From Pseudolabrys sp. (GTDB taxonomy: Bacteria; Pseudomonadota; Alphaproteobacteria; Rhizobiales; Xanthobacteraceae): 10,672 nt of DNA. Positions 1-6,205 of the stretch are shown here, one piece after another (the first letter of the stretch is position 1; every line of letters begins with the position of its first letter). The notes below the pieces were generated by a model. That model saw only the letters and a list, made by a program, of their open reading frames with translations. It searched no databases and was not told the origin of the DNA. Made by a program: the position numbers and the translations under genes. Location: the NCBI GenBank assembly GCA_019246455.1, contig JAFAQJ010000442.1, positions 1-10,672 on the forward strand. The letters are read 5' to 3'.

Positions 1-1149
1 CTGCGGCACCGCGATCTCGATTTTGCGGCCGGCTTTGGTGCAGAGCGCCTCTCCCAGCAATTCGCGCTCTTCGAAGTCATGCGACACGAGAATGAGCCGC
101 GGCGGCGGCTTGTCGTCATAAAACTGCGCAATGAACGCCGACAATACCTCACCCGCGGCGAGCACGCGGTCCGCTTTGGGGAAATACGCCCGGTTGCCCC
201 AGTTTTGGCCGGTGCGGAAGAAGAACACCTCGATGCACGTGTAGCCGCCTTCCTGGTGCGCCGCGAACACATCCGCTTCCTCGACGCCGCGTGGATTGAT
301 GCCCTGATGCGAAACCACCGCCGACAACGCGGCAAGGCGATCGCGGTAGATCGCGGCGCGCTCGAATTGCTCGGCGTTGGCCGCCTGCTCCATCTCGGCG
401 GCCAATTCGTCCTTCACGGCCTGGCTCTTGCCCGACAGGAATTCGTTGGCCTCGCGCACCAACGTCTGGTAGCCGGCGAAGTCGATCTCCTGGGTGCACG
501 GCGCCGAGCAGCGCTTGATCTGGTGCAGCAAGCAAGGCCGCGTGCGCGATTCGAAGAATGAATCCGAGCACGAGCGCAATAGGAACGCGCGCTGCAGCGC
601 GTTGATGGTGCGGTTGACCGCCCACACCGAAGCGAACGGTCCGTAGTAGCTGCCCTTGCGGCTGCGCGCGCCGCGATGCTTGAGAATCTGCGGCGCCCAG
701 TGGTCGGACGTGATGAGGATGTAGGGGAACGACTTGTCGTCGCGCAACAGGACGTTGAAGCGCGGCCGCAGGCGCTTGATGAGGTTCGCCTCGAGCAGCA
801 GCGCCTCGGTTTCGGTCGCGGTAGTGACGAACTCCATCGTCACGGTCGCGGCGATCATGCGGGTGATGCGCGAGTCATGCGCGCCGACCCGGGTGTAGGC
901 GGTGACGCGCTTCCTGATGTTCTTCGCTTTGCCGACGTAGAGCACGTCGCCTTTGGCGTCGATCATGCGGTAGACACCGGGCTTAGACGGCGCGAGCTTG
1001 CCGAACCGCGCGATCGCGGCACGGCCAGCCGCGAGCGGCCCCGACGCCTTGTCCAGATCGAGATCGGTCTCCAGTTCCGGCAGCGCCGCTTCCTCATCGA
1101 CCTCATTCAGATCGGTCGATGGATCGATGTCTTTCTTCGCGCCGTTCAT
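1..1149 (-). CDS. uvrC: Excinuclease ABC subunit C (N-terminal part, cut by window edge)
   Basis: UvrC is the nuclease of UvrABC nucleotide excision repair; it cuts the damaged strand on both sides of a lesion marked by UvrB. The 383 codons present contain the GIY-YIG nuclease fold that makes the 3' incision (GVY at residues 58-60, YVG at 71-73, followed by KAKNIRKRV). A cysteine cluster follows (C194, C206, C214, C218), then the UvrB-binding UVR motif around residues 250-280. The spacing C-x11-C-x7-C-x3-C matches the reported iron-sulphur ligands of E. coli UvrC. About 40 acidic residues precede the GIY-YIG domain that E. coli lacks. The RNase H-like domain and HhH motifs of the C-terminus lie outside the window. 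ATG at 1149 is chosen because an in-frame TAG lies five codons upstream; no clear ribosome-binding site is seen. It is divergent from the first omp gene. Confidence 0.96.
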   Translation of the reverse strand, partial: MNGAKKDIDPSTDLNEVDEEAALPELETDLDLDKASGPLAAGRAAIARFGKLAPSKPGVYRMIDAKGDVLYVGKAKNIRKRVTAYTRVGAHDSRITRMIAATVTMEFVTTATETEALLLEANLIKRLRPRFNVLLRDDKSFPYILITSDHWAPQILKHRGARSRKGSYYGPFASVWAVNRTINALQRAFLLRSCSDSFFESRTRPCLLHQIKRCSAPCTQEIDFAGYQTLVREANEFLSGKSQAVKDELAAEMEQAANAEQFERAAIYRDRLAALSAVVSHQGINPRGVEEADVFAAHQEGGYTCIEVFFFRTGQNWGNRAYFPKADRVLAAGEVLSAFIAQFYDDKPPPRLILVSHDFEERELLGEALCTKAGRKIEIAVPQ

Positions 1150-1335
1150 GTGCCGAGTTTGCTACGGGTATTCACGCTGCGCATATAGTAAATGCATCGT
1201 GAGGGCGCATGGTAAATGCCCGTGCCGTTCAGAGTCCCTTAGGGATAAGGCATCGTTCGGGCACGCGCATTGTTAGCGATTCATCACCGTTTAACTTAAA
1301 AGGCCCGATAAATCCCCCACACAACGGCGGTTTCT

Positions 1336-1352
1336 ATGCGCGCCTCGCGCAT
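1336..1352. repeat. Inverted repeat upstream of the first omp gene
   Basis: ATGCGCG and CGCGCAT are perfect 7-base arms around a 3-base centre (CCT), about 60 bases before the omp start. This could be an mRNA leader hairpin or an operator. The rest of the 1150-1413 gap, between divergent uvrC and omp, shows no convincing -35/-10 pair to my eye. Confidence 0.4.
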
Positions 1353-1413
1353 GACGGCCAGGGTTTTTCTGAAAGCCGCTTCTCATCGTGCGGCGTGTTG
1401 AGTGGAGGGTGTG

Positions 1414-2025
1414 ATGCGTAAGACGATTTTCGCGGCGGCGGCCGCCGTCCTGGCGGCGAACGCGGCGAGCGCTGCCGACTTTCCGCGCGGCTCCTATTCG
1501 CAGCGCCCGGTGGCGTCACCGATCTACAACTGGTCGGGCGCCTATGCCGGCTTGAACCTCGGCTATCAGTGGGGAGAGACCACCAACAATCCAACGCGGC
1601 CCGCGGGTATCGCGGGTGGCGGCCAGATTGGCTACAACTGGCAGAACGGCGCTTTCGTGTTTGGCGGCGAAACGGATATCCAGATCTCCGGCGCCGACGA
1701 CACCTTCGCGCCGTGGAAGTTTGCAAACCCGTGGTTCGGCACGCTGCGCGGCCGCGCCGGCTATGCCTACAACAACTTCCTGTTCTACGGGACGCTCGGC
1801 CTCGCTTACGGCGGCGTCAAGGGCACGCTGGCCGGCCTCGATGAATCAAAGACCCATGGCGGCTGGACCGCGGGCGTCGGCGTTGAAGTCGGACTCAATC
1901 CGGCGTGGAGCGCGCGCGTCGAATATCTTTACGTCGATCTCAGCGATCGCAGTTATTCGATCACCGGCGTCAAGAATGGCGTCGAATCGAACTTGCTGCG
2001 GTTCGGGATCAACTACCACTTCTGA
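1414..2025 (+). CDS. Omp25/Omp31-type outer-membrane beta-barrel protein (paralogue 1)
   Basis: A 203-residue porin-family protein of the Omp25/Omp31 type, expected to fold as an 8-stranded barrel in the outer membrane; the family contributes to envelope integrity and its precise role here is unknown. A signal peptide of about 20 residues ends ASA|AD. The mature start has the family hallmark YNWSGAYAGLNLGYQWG, then IGYNWQNG, RGRAGYAY, and VEYLYVDL, and the chain ends in the aromatic beta-signal NYHF read by the BAM machinery. The start is ATG 1414, 4 bases after GGAGGG (1404-1409); the frame stays open to a GTG at 1402, but that lies across the ribosome-binding site. Unlike the two genes downstream, it has no cysteine pair and has a shorter N-terminal linker. 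A terminator follows at once, so it is monocistronic. Confidence 0.93.
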   Translation: MRKTIFAAAAAVLAANAASAADFPRGSYSQRPVASPIYNWSGAYAGLNLGYQWGETTNNPTRPAGIAGGGQIGYNWQNGAFVFGGETDIQISGADDTFAPWKFANPWFGTLRGRAGYAYNNFLFYGTLGLAYGGVKGTLAGLDESKTHGGWTAGVGVEVGLNPAWSARVEYLYVDLSDRSYSITGVKNGVESNLLRFGINYHF

Positions 2026-2044
2026 TCGGTTCAAACGTCGCTGC

Positions 2045-2075
2045 AAAAACCCCGGATCCACTCCGGGGTTTTTTT
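2045..2075 (+). terminator. Rho-independent terminator of omp paralogue 1
   Basis: Stem CCCCGGA (2050-2056) pairs with TCCGGGG (2062-2068) around loop TCCAC, followed by seven T (2069-2075) and preceded by five A (2045-2049), which lengthens the stem to 12 pairs. It begins about 20 bases after the omp stop codon. Confidence 0.93.
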
Positions 2076-2179
2076 GTTGCGCGTAAAAAACTTGATGTCG
2101 CCGCACGCCGCACGAAAAATTTTCGGTAACAAACTTTTGGCGAAACCGTGACGAATGATGGCGACAATTCGGCGAGTGA

Positions 2180-2195
2180 ACTCAACAACTTGAGT
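2180..2195. repeat. Inverted repeat in the leader or promoter region of omp paralogue 2
   Basis: ACTCAA (2180-2185) and TTGAGT (2190-2195) are perfect inverted arms around CAAC, 91 bases before the start of the second omp gene. The position suits an operator half-site pair; the TTGAGT arm could double as a -35 element, but no good -10 follows at the right distance. Function is unproven. Confidence 0.4.
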
Positions 2196-2286
2196 CGTTG
2201 TGTGACTTCCCTGCACTAGACACCGCGCACGTTCTGAATATTTTGCGCGGCTTCGTTGGGGCGCATGATTTGTTACGGAGGATTGG

Positions 2287-2955
2287 ATGAAGCGTTTTGT
2301 TGTCGCGGGCATCGGCGTGTTGTCGATGATCGCAGGAATGGGTTCGGCGAACGCGGCGGACATGGCTCGCCGGGCGATGCCGACGAAAGCTCCTGTGTAT
2401 TCGACCTACAATTGGAGCGGTGCGTATATCGGTCTCAATGCCGGTGGCGGTTTCGGCCGTTCGTCGTTCGATGGCGTTCCGACCACAGGTGGCTTCAATG
2501 TCAGCGGCGCTCTCGTCGGCGGCCAGCTCGGCTACAATTGGCAGTTTGGCCAGACCGTGCTCGGTCTCGAGACCGACATTGACTGGAGCAGCATCCGCGG
2601 CAGCGCGGCTTGCGGCGCCTTCTCGTGCCAAACGCGTAATGACTGGATCGGCACGACGCGCGGTCGTATTGGCTATGCCTTCAATCGCTTCTTGCCATAC
2701 GTGACCGGCGGCGCCGCTTACGGCAATATCAAGGCTTCGACCACCGGCTTCCCGGGCGCAAGCGATACGCGCTTCGGCTGGACGCTCGGCGCCGGCGCCG
2801 AGTTCGCGCTGGCCGGGCCGCTCACCGCCAAGCTCGAATATCTCTACGCCGATCTCGGAAAGTTCGACTGCGGCGCGTCGTGCACCGCGACTCCTCCGCA
2901 GAATGTTAAGTTCAATACCAATATTGTTCGCGCGGGTCTGAACTATCGTTTCTAA
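2287..2955 (+). CDS. Omp25/Omp31-type outer-membrane beta-barrel protein (paralogue 2)
   Basis: A 222-residue outer-membrane barrel protein of the Omp25/Omp31 family. The signal peptide ends ANA|AD near residue 23. A periplasmic linker rich in basic residues and proline (MARRAMPTKAPVY) leads into YNWSGAYIGLNAGGGFG. Later landmarks are LGYNWQFG, TDIDWSSIRGS, RNDWIGTTRGRIGYAF, KLEYLYADL, and the terminal beta-signal NYRF. It carries two cysteine pairs, C109/C114 and C195/C199, placed where the barrel should have exposed loops; the first pair is shared with paralogue 3, the second is unique. The start is fixed by GGAGGA (2277-2282), 4 bases before ATG. It is closer to paralogue 3 than to paralogue 1. 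It is flanked by terminators, so it is its own transcription unit. Long open frames on the opposite strand are codon-bias shadows. Confidence 0.94.
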   Translation: MKRFVVAGIGVLSMIAGMGSANAADMARRAMPTKAPVYSTYNWSGAYIGLNAGGGFGRSSFDGVPTTGGFNVSGALVGGQLGYNWQFGQTVLGLETDIDWSSIRGSAACGAFSCQTRNDWIGTTRGRIGYAFNRFLPYVTGGAAYGNIKASTTGFPGASDTRFGWTLGAGAEFALAGPLTAKLEYLYADLGKFDCGASCTATPPQNVKFNTNIVRAGLNYRF

Positions 2956-2977
2956 AAACATGCGTCATGAGTCTTAC

Positions 2978-3007
2978 AAAGGCCCCGGATTTTCCGGGGC
3001 CTTTTTT
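2978..3007 (+). terminator. Rho-independent terminator of omp paralogue 2
   Basis: A 12-pair stem: AAAGGCCCCGGA (2978-2989) against TCCGGGGCCTTT (2993-3004) with a TTT loop, running into a T tract ending at 3007. It starts 22 bases after the stop codon. Confidence 0.94.
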
Positions 3008-3025
3008 CTTGTGGCAGTTCCAATT

Positions 3026-3043
3026 TGTGGCGTCGGCGCCACA
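3026..3043. repeat. Inverted repeat between omp paralogue 2 terminator and paralogue 3 promoter
   Basis: TGTGGCG (3026-3032) and CGCCACA (3037-3043) are perfect arms around TCGG. There is no T tract after it, so it is not a second terminator. It lies 38 bases upstream of the predicted EcfG -35 element, a suitable place for an activator or repressor site. Function is inferred only. Confidence 0.4.
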
Positions 3044-3080
3044 GCCTAGCGCGATCCCGACATTGCCACTTTTGCAGCGC

Positions 3081-3105
3081 GGAACCGCCTCCTTTACGGC
3101 GCGTT
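3081..3105 (+). promoter_or_regulatory. Predicted EcfG (general stress sigma factor) promoter for omp paralogue 3
   Basis: GGAAC (3081-3085), exactly 16 bases, then CGTT (3102-3105). This is a perfect match to the alphaproteobacterial EcfG/SigT/RpoE2 consensus GGAAC-N16/17-CGTT. It lies 58 bases before the start codon, giving an expected leader of about 50 bases. I found no equivalent in front of the other two omp genes. Reading by eye, the other GGAAC or GTTCC occurrences I checked in the window lack a correctly spaced partner. Confidence 0.72.
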
Positions 3106-3163
3106 GTGTCGCTGAGATCGCGGTTACACGAGCCGCGTGAGTCCAGTAGTGGGGAGGTCCCAA

Positions 3164-3817
3164 ATGAAGAAGCTTCTTCTTGCAACTGCAAGCGTGATGG
3201 CGCTTGCCACCGTCTCGGCGCACGCCGCCGATATTGCCCGCCGTCCAATGCCAGCGAAGGCACCGGAATACGTCGCTCCGATCTATAACTGGACCGGCTT
3301 CTACGTCGGTATCAACGGCGGCGGCGGCTGGGGTCGCTCTGATTCCGCCGCTCCGTTCGCCACAGCGGGTTCTTTCAACACCTCCGGCGGCATGGTTGGC
3401 GGCACGGTCGGTTACAATTGGCAAATGGGCACTTTCGTCTGGGGCCTGGAAGGCGATATCGACTGGAGCAACATCCGCGGTAGCGCGCCGTGCGGCGCGA
3501 CGACCTGCGAAACACGCAACGATTGGCTCGGCACGTTCCGCGGCCGACTCGGTTACGCGGCGGGGCGGATCATGCCTTACATCACCGGCGGTCTCGCGGT
3601 CGGCAATATCAACCACAATGTTGTTGGCGTCGGCTCGGCAAACAATACGCGGGCCGGCTGGGCGCTCGGCGGCGGCGTCGAAGTCGCTCTGTGGCAAAAC
3701 TGGACCGGCAAGCTTGAATATCTCTATGCCGATCTTGGCCGCGGCAGCAGCGTTCTCGGATCGGACGCGAAATTCAACGCCAGCCTGTTGCGCGCCGGCT
3801 TGAACTATCGCTTCTAA
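3164..3817 (+). CDS. Omp25/Omp31-type outer-membrane beta-barrel protein (paralogue 3)
   Basis: A 217-residue barrel protein of the Omp25/Omp31 family. The signal peptide ends AHA|AD near residue 21, followed by the linker IARRPMPAKAPEY, which nearly repeats that of paralogue 2. Landmarks are YNWTGFYVGINGGGGWG, VGYNWQMG, GDIDWSNIRGS, a cysteine pair C110/C115 in a predicted loop, RNDWLGTFRGRLGYA, KLEYLYADL, and the C-terminal beta-signal NYRF. The start is ATG 3164, 6 bases after GGGGAGG (3151-3157); an in-frame GTG at 3137 lies upstream of that site and would give a poor signal peptide. A perfect EcfG-type promoter precedes the gene, which suggests induction in general stress or stationary phase, unlike its two neighbours. 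It converges on the glutathione S-transferase gene across a shared terminator. Confidence 0.94.
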   Translation: MKKLLLATASVMALATVSAHAADIARRPMPAKAPEYVAPIYNWTGFYVGINGGGGWGRSDSAAPFATAGSFNTSGGMVGGTVGYNWQMGTFVWGLEGDIDWSNIRGSAPCGATTCETRNDWLGTFRGRLGYAAGRIMPYITGGLAVGNINHNVVGVGSANNTRAGWALGGGVEVALWQNWTGKLEYLYADLGRGSSVLGSDAKFNASLLRAGLNYRF

Positions 3818-3833
3818 TTCCTCCCTTGAACTG

Positions 3834-3862
3834 AAAAGCCCCGGAGCAATCCGGGGCTTTTT
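3834..3862. terminator. Bidirectional terminator between omp paralogue 3 and GST
   Basis: A 12-pair stem (3834-3845 with 3850-3861) closed by a GCAA (GNRA) tetraloop and followed by T on the plus strand. The four A at 3834-3837 give a short T run on the minus strand, so it can also end the minus-strand GST transcript, whose stop lies about 10 bases away. Confidence 0.92.
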
Positions 3863-3871
3863 GCTTTTTGA

Positions 3872-4480
3872 TCAGGCCGCCATTTTCGTTTCGACAAAGG
3901 ACGGCACTTGCGCCGAAAACTTGTCGAGCCAGGCGACAAGTTTGGGATGCTTGGCGCGCCAGTCGCCATTGAAGCGCAGATCGCGATAGCCGAGCGCGCA
4001 GGCCAGCGCGATCTGCCCGACATCGGGCGTCGTCGTGATTTTCGGCGGCGCGGCCTCGAGCGCCGCGAGACCGCGCGCCACCTTGCCGGCCTGCATGTCG
4101 ACCCAAGCCTGCACGTGTTTTTCCGGCGGCCGGTAACGGCCTTCGTAGACTTGCAGCAGGCAAGCGTCACCGACGCCGTCGGCCAACGCCTGCAGCCGCA
4201 ACGCGGCGAATCGCGCCGCGGGATCGCGAGGAAGAATTTTGCCACCGCCAGCGCGATGATCGAGATATTCGAGGATCACGCGCGAATCGAAATACTGGGT
4301 GCCGTGCTCGTCGATCAGCACCGGAATTTTCCCGAGCGGGTTCTCGCGCCAGAAATCCGCTTCACCTTTTGCGGGGTCGGTCGGCCTGAGCTCGATGTCC
4401 TTGTCGAGACCAAGGAGCGCGGCGGCAATACGCACCTTGCGCACGAACGGAGAAGCAGGAGCAAAACGCAGAACCATCAT
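3872..4480 (-). CDS. Glutathione S-transferase family protein
   Basis: A 202-residue two-domain GST: an N-terminal thioredoxin-like domain that binds glutathione and a helical C-terminal domain for the second substrate. Visible signatures are the likely catalytic serine in ASPFVRKV (S10), the cis-proline segment NPLGKIPVL (about 47-55) and the glutathione gamma-glutamyl contact DSRVILEYLD (D65, S66). Length is normal for cytosolic bacterial GSTs. The family conjugates or reduces electrophiles and peroxides; the actual substrate cannot be read from sequence. Two consecutive ATG codons (4480 and 4477) could start it; the weak AAAGG about 12 bases upstream does not decide. It is the last gene of the minus-strand run and ends at the shared terminator with omp paralogue 3. 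The 88-base gap and the hairpin between it and the cold-shock gene suggest its own promoter. Confidence 0.92.
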   Translation of the reverse strand: MMVLRFAPASPFVRKVRIAAALLGLDKDIELRPTDPAKGEADFWRENPLGKIPVLIDEHGTQYFDSRVILEYLDHRAGGGKILPRDPAARFAALRLQALADGVGDACLLQVYEGRYRPPEKHVQAWVDMQAGKVARGLAALEAAPPKITTTPDVGQIALACALGYRDLRFNGDWRAKHPKLVAWLDKFSAQVPSFVETKMAA

Positions 4481-4504
4481 GGCGACAACAAACCTTTCAC
4501 GTGA

Positions 4505-4526
4505 CGCGCGGCCAAATGGCCGCGCG
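4505..4526 (-). terminator. GC-rich hairpin downstream of the cold-shock gene
   Basis: Perfect 9-base arms CGCGCGGCC (4505-4513) and GGCCGCGCG (4518-4526) around a 4-base loop, 43 bases past the cold-shock stop codon and 25 bases before the GST start. There is no T run on either side, so it is either a weak or atypical terminator, an mRNA 3' stabiliser, or a structure in the GST leader. Confidence 0.4.
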
Positions 4527-4568
4527 CTTGTCTTAGCACACGCAAGATAGCTGGAAGCGGTGCCGGTT

Positions 4569-4784
4569 TTAGCCGGTCACGACGAGATTGACCGCCTTGG
4601 GCCCCTTGCCCTTCTTGTCCGGCTCGACGTCGAAGCTGATCTTCTGACCTTCGTTCAGCGATTTCAGACCCGCCTGCTCTACGGCGGTGATGTGAACGAA
4701 CACATCGCGTCCGCCGTCGTCCGGCTTCACGAAGCCGTAGCCACGTTCAGTGTTGAAGAATTTAACAACGCCAGTTTGTGCCAT
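4569..4784 (-). CDS. Cold-shock domain protein (CspA family)
   Basis: A 71-residue single cold-shock domain: a five-stranded OB-fold that binds single-stranded RNA and DNA and melts mRNA structure in the cytoplasm. The RNA-binding motifs RNP1 (RGYGFVKPDD, about 14-23) and RNP2 (VFVHI, 28-32) are intact, and GVVKFFNTERG opens the domain as in CspA. Length is the family norm. The start is ATG 4784, preceded by AGGGGA about 9 bases upstream; the frame stays open for another 58 codons, but those encode nothing domain-like and overlap the ribosome-binding site, so I reject that extension. The gap to rlmJ (4785-4980) is long enough for a structured 5' leader of the kind that controls cspA-type genes by temperature. 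Confidence 0.96.
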   Translation of the reverse strand: MAQTGVVKFFNTERGYGFVKPDDGGRDVFVHITAVEQAGLKSLNEGQKISFDVEPDKKGKGPKAVNLVVTG

Positions 4785-4980
4785 CGCAGATGTTCCCCTG
4801 TACCGCACGTCATTTCGCGCCAACCCCCACGGAAGGCGGTCGGCCGGACATCCCGGTCGATCGGAGAACGATGGTGCACTTGGCTTCACCACTCCGCCGG
4901 CCCCCCTGCGGAGGCGGAACGTCACTGCCAACGGAGAAACGCTAGACCAAACCGGCACCCGGTGGAAAGTGTCCGCGGCA
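4785..4980 (-). promoter_or_regulatory. Probable promoter and long 5' leader of the cold-shock gene
   Basis: A 196-base non-coding gap lies upstream of the csp start. It holds a 6-pair stem (4893-4898 with 4913-4918) whose loop contains a C6 run (G6 on the transcript), and near the rlmJ stop a small 5-pair stem (4951-4955 with 4959-4963) followed by only two T, which is at best a weak terminator for rlmJ. No confident -35/-10 pair was found. The leader role is inferred from family practice (the cspA leader is about 160 bases). Confidence 0.4.
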
Positions 4981-5850
4981 TTACTTTGTCAGTTCGCCGG
5001 TCAGCCAATCGAGCCGGTAGGCTTCCCGCGGGTGGTTCTTGCCGCGTTGCGCCAAAATCGCGGAAAGCGCCGGTAACAGGCCCGAAAGCTCGGCCTCCAG
5101 GCGCCACGGCGGGTTCACCAAGATCATACCGCAACCGTTGAGCCGCGACGCATCGGTCATCGGGGCGACCACAAGTTCCACCCGCAGAATTTTCGCAATG
5201 CCAAGTTTGCGCAGCCGCTTAGCGAATGCGTCGGGTTCGCCGCGATCCTTGATCGGATACCAGAGCGCGTAGATGCCGGTCGCCCATTTGCGGTGTGCTG
5301 CCGCAAGCGCTTGCGATAGTTGTCTGAAGTCGTCGTCCCGTTCGAACGGCGGATCGATCAGAACTAGACCCCGGCGTTCCTTGGGCGGCACGTAGGCCGA
5401 CGTGGCCGTCCAGCCGTCGATCTCAAGCGTTTTGATGCGCGGATCACCCCGCAGATTCGAAGCGAGCGCGATTGCCGCTTTTGGCTCGAGCTCACAGGCG
5501 ATCAGCCGATCGGCGTTGCGTAACCACGCGCGTACGAGCGCCGGCGAGCCGGGATAGACCTTAAGATCGTTTCGATCGTTGAGCGCGCCAATCACATCAA
5601 GATAAGGCGCGAGCAGCGCCGCAATCTCCGGCGCAAGCCTGGCCGCCATCAGCCGCGCGATGCCTTCGCGCCATTCACCGCCGCGATTTGCTTCGTCGCC
5701 GGTGAGGCTATACAGACCGGCACCAGCATGCGTGTCGATCACGCGAAACGGTGCCGGCTTCTCTCGCAAATGTGCGAGAATGCGACAGAGCACGGCGTGC
5801 TTGAAGACGTCGGCGAAATTCCCGGCGTGGAAAGCGTGGCGATAGTTCAA
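4981..5850 (-). CDS. rlmJ: 23S rRNA (adenine(2030)-N6)-methyltransferase RlmJ
   Basis: RlmJ (formerly YhiR) uses S-adenosylmethionine to methylate N6 of A2030 in 23S rRNA. The 289-residue product (E. coli: 280) begins with the family signature NYRHAFHAGNFADVFKH, which includes conserved residues of the substrate-binding end. Motif I for SAM binding is VIDTHAGAGLY (about 37-47), with YPGSP at 99-103 and CELEP at 119-123. The catalytic N6-adenine motif is DPPF (166-169). The start must be TTG at 5850: the nine codons above it contain no ATG, GTG or TTG and then an in-frame TGA. There is no good Shine-Dalgarno sequence, so translation may be coupled to the small membrane-protein gene that ends 49 bases upstream on the same strand. 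Expression is probably low. Confidence 0.95.
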   Translation of the reverse strand: MNYRHAFHAGNFADVFKHAVLCRILAHLREKPAPFRVIDTHAGAGLYSLTGDEANRGGEWREGIARLMAARLAPEIAALLAPYLDVIGALNDRNDLKVYPGSPALVRAWLRNADRLIACELEPKAAIALASNLRGDPRIKTLEIDGWTATSAYVPPKERRGLVLIDPPFERDDDFRQLSQALAAAHRKWATGIYALWYPIKDRGEPDAFAKRLRKLGIAKILRVELVVAPMTDASRLNGCGMILVNPPWRLEAELSGLLPALSAILAQRGKNHPREAYRLDWLTGELTK

Positions 5851-5899
5851 GCGAACAGCCCGATGGTGCGTGCCGCTTCACTATGCCAGATCGCAACGC

Positions 5900-6205
5900 T
5901 CAGTGCGGACGCATTTTCGGTGGCACGCCGCGCAGGCCGAACTGGTTGCGCGGCTTGATGCGCGGCCGCGGTGGAGAATCCGGCCACACCGGACGATAGG
6001 AGGTCAGGGGTTGAATTGGCGGCTTTCGCTTGTCGCGGAAATAGGTCCAGGCGCGCACTGGTAAGAACACGACCGCGGTAAGCCCCATCGCGTGCATCCC
6101 GGCCGGCATCGCCTGCACGCGGTCAGGTATCAGCGCCCAGCCGACCAGATAGCCAAAGCCCATGAACCAAACGACAAAACCGCCGTAGTCCCTGACACGA
6201 TCCAT
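5900..6205 (-). CDS. Small two-helix membrane protein, unknown function
   Basis: I do not recognise a named family. The 101-residue product has two predicted membrane helices (about residues 9-26, GFVVWFMGFGYLVGWALI, and 37-55, HAMGLTAVVFLPVRAW) and a cytosol-like tail of about 45 residues rich in proline, arginine and lysine (for example PPRPRIKPR). The frame is open up to a GTG at 6340, but the first 45 residues of that version are basic and look non-coding; ATG 6205 gives a clean membrane protein. Its ribosome-binding site is poor: AGGAG (6230-6234) is 24 bases upstream, separated by a palindrome. It lies 49 bases upstream of rlmJ on the same strand and may be cotranscribed with it. Confidence 0.65.
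   Translation of the reverse strand: MDRVRDYGGFVVWFMGFGYLVGWALIPDRVQAMPAGMHAMGLTAVVFLPVRAWTYFRDKRKPPIQPLTSYRPVWPDSPPRPRIKPRNQFGLRGVPPKMRPH

Noticed and set aside
582..603. GGAAC followed by CGTT on the plus strand inside uvrC
   Set aside because: The spacer is 13 bases, not 16-17, and it lies inside coding sequence.
149..1188. Open frames over uvrC on both strands (79-561, 149-625, 676-1188)
   Set aside because: The continuous minus-strand frame encodes recognisable UvrC; the others have no family resemblance.
1270..1299. Possible promoter TTGTTA with a TTAACTTAA stretch upstream of omp paralogue 1
   Set aside because: At 16-18 base spacing the -10 matches only about half the consensus; too weak to list.
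1150..1413. Search for tRNA or small RNA in the uvrC/omp gap and other intergenic gaps
   Set aside because: No cloverleaf, CCA end or terminator-bounded RNA was recognisable.
2182..2961. 260-codon open frame antisense to omp paralogue 2 (and a similar one at 2912-3697 antisense to paralogue 3)
   Set aside because: Both are Ala/Arg/Glu-rich translations with no domain or signal peptide. They resemble each other because the sense genes are paralogues, so they are codon-bias shadows.
4785..4958. N-terminal extension of the cold-shock protein by 58 residues
   Set aside because: The added residues are low in structure, differ from any cold-shock protein and cover the AGGGGA ribosome-binding site of the normal start.
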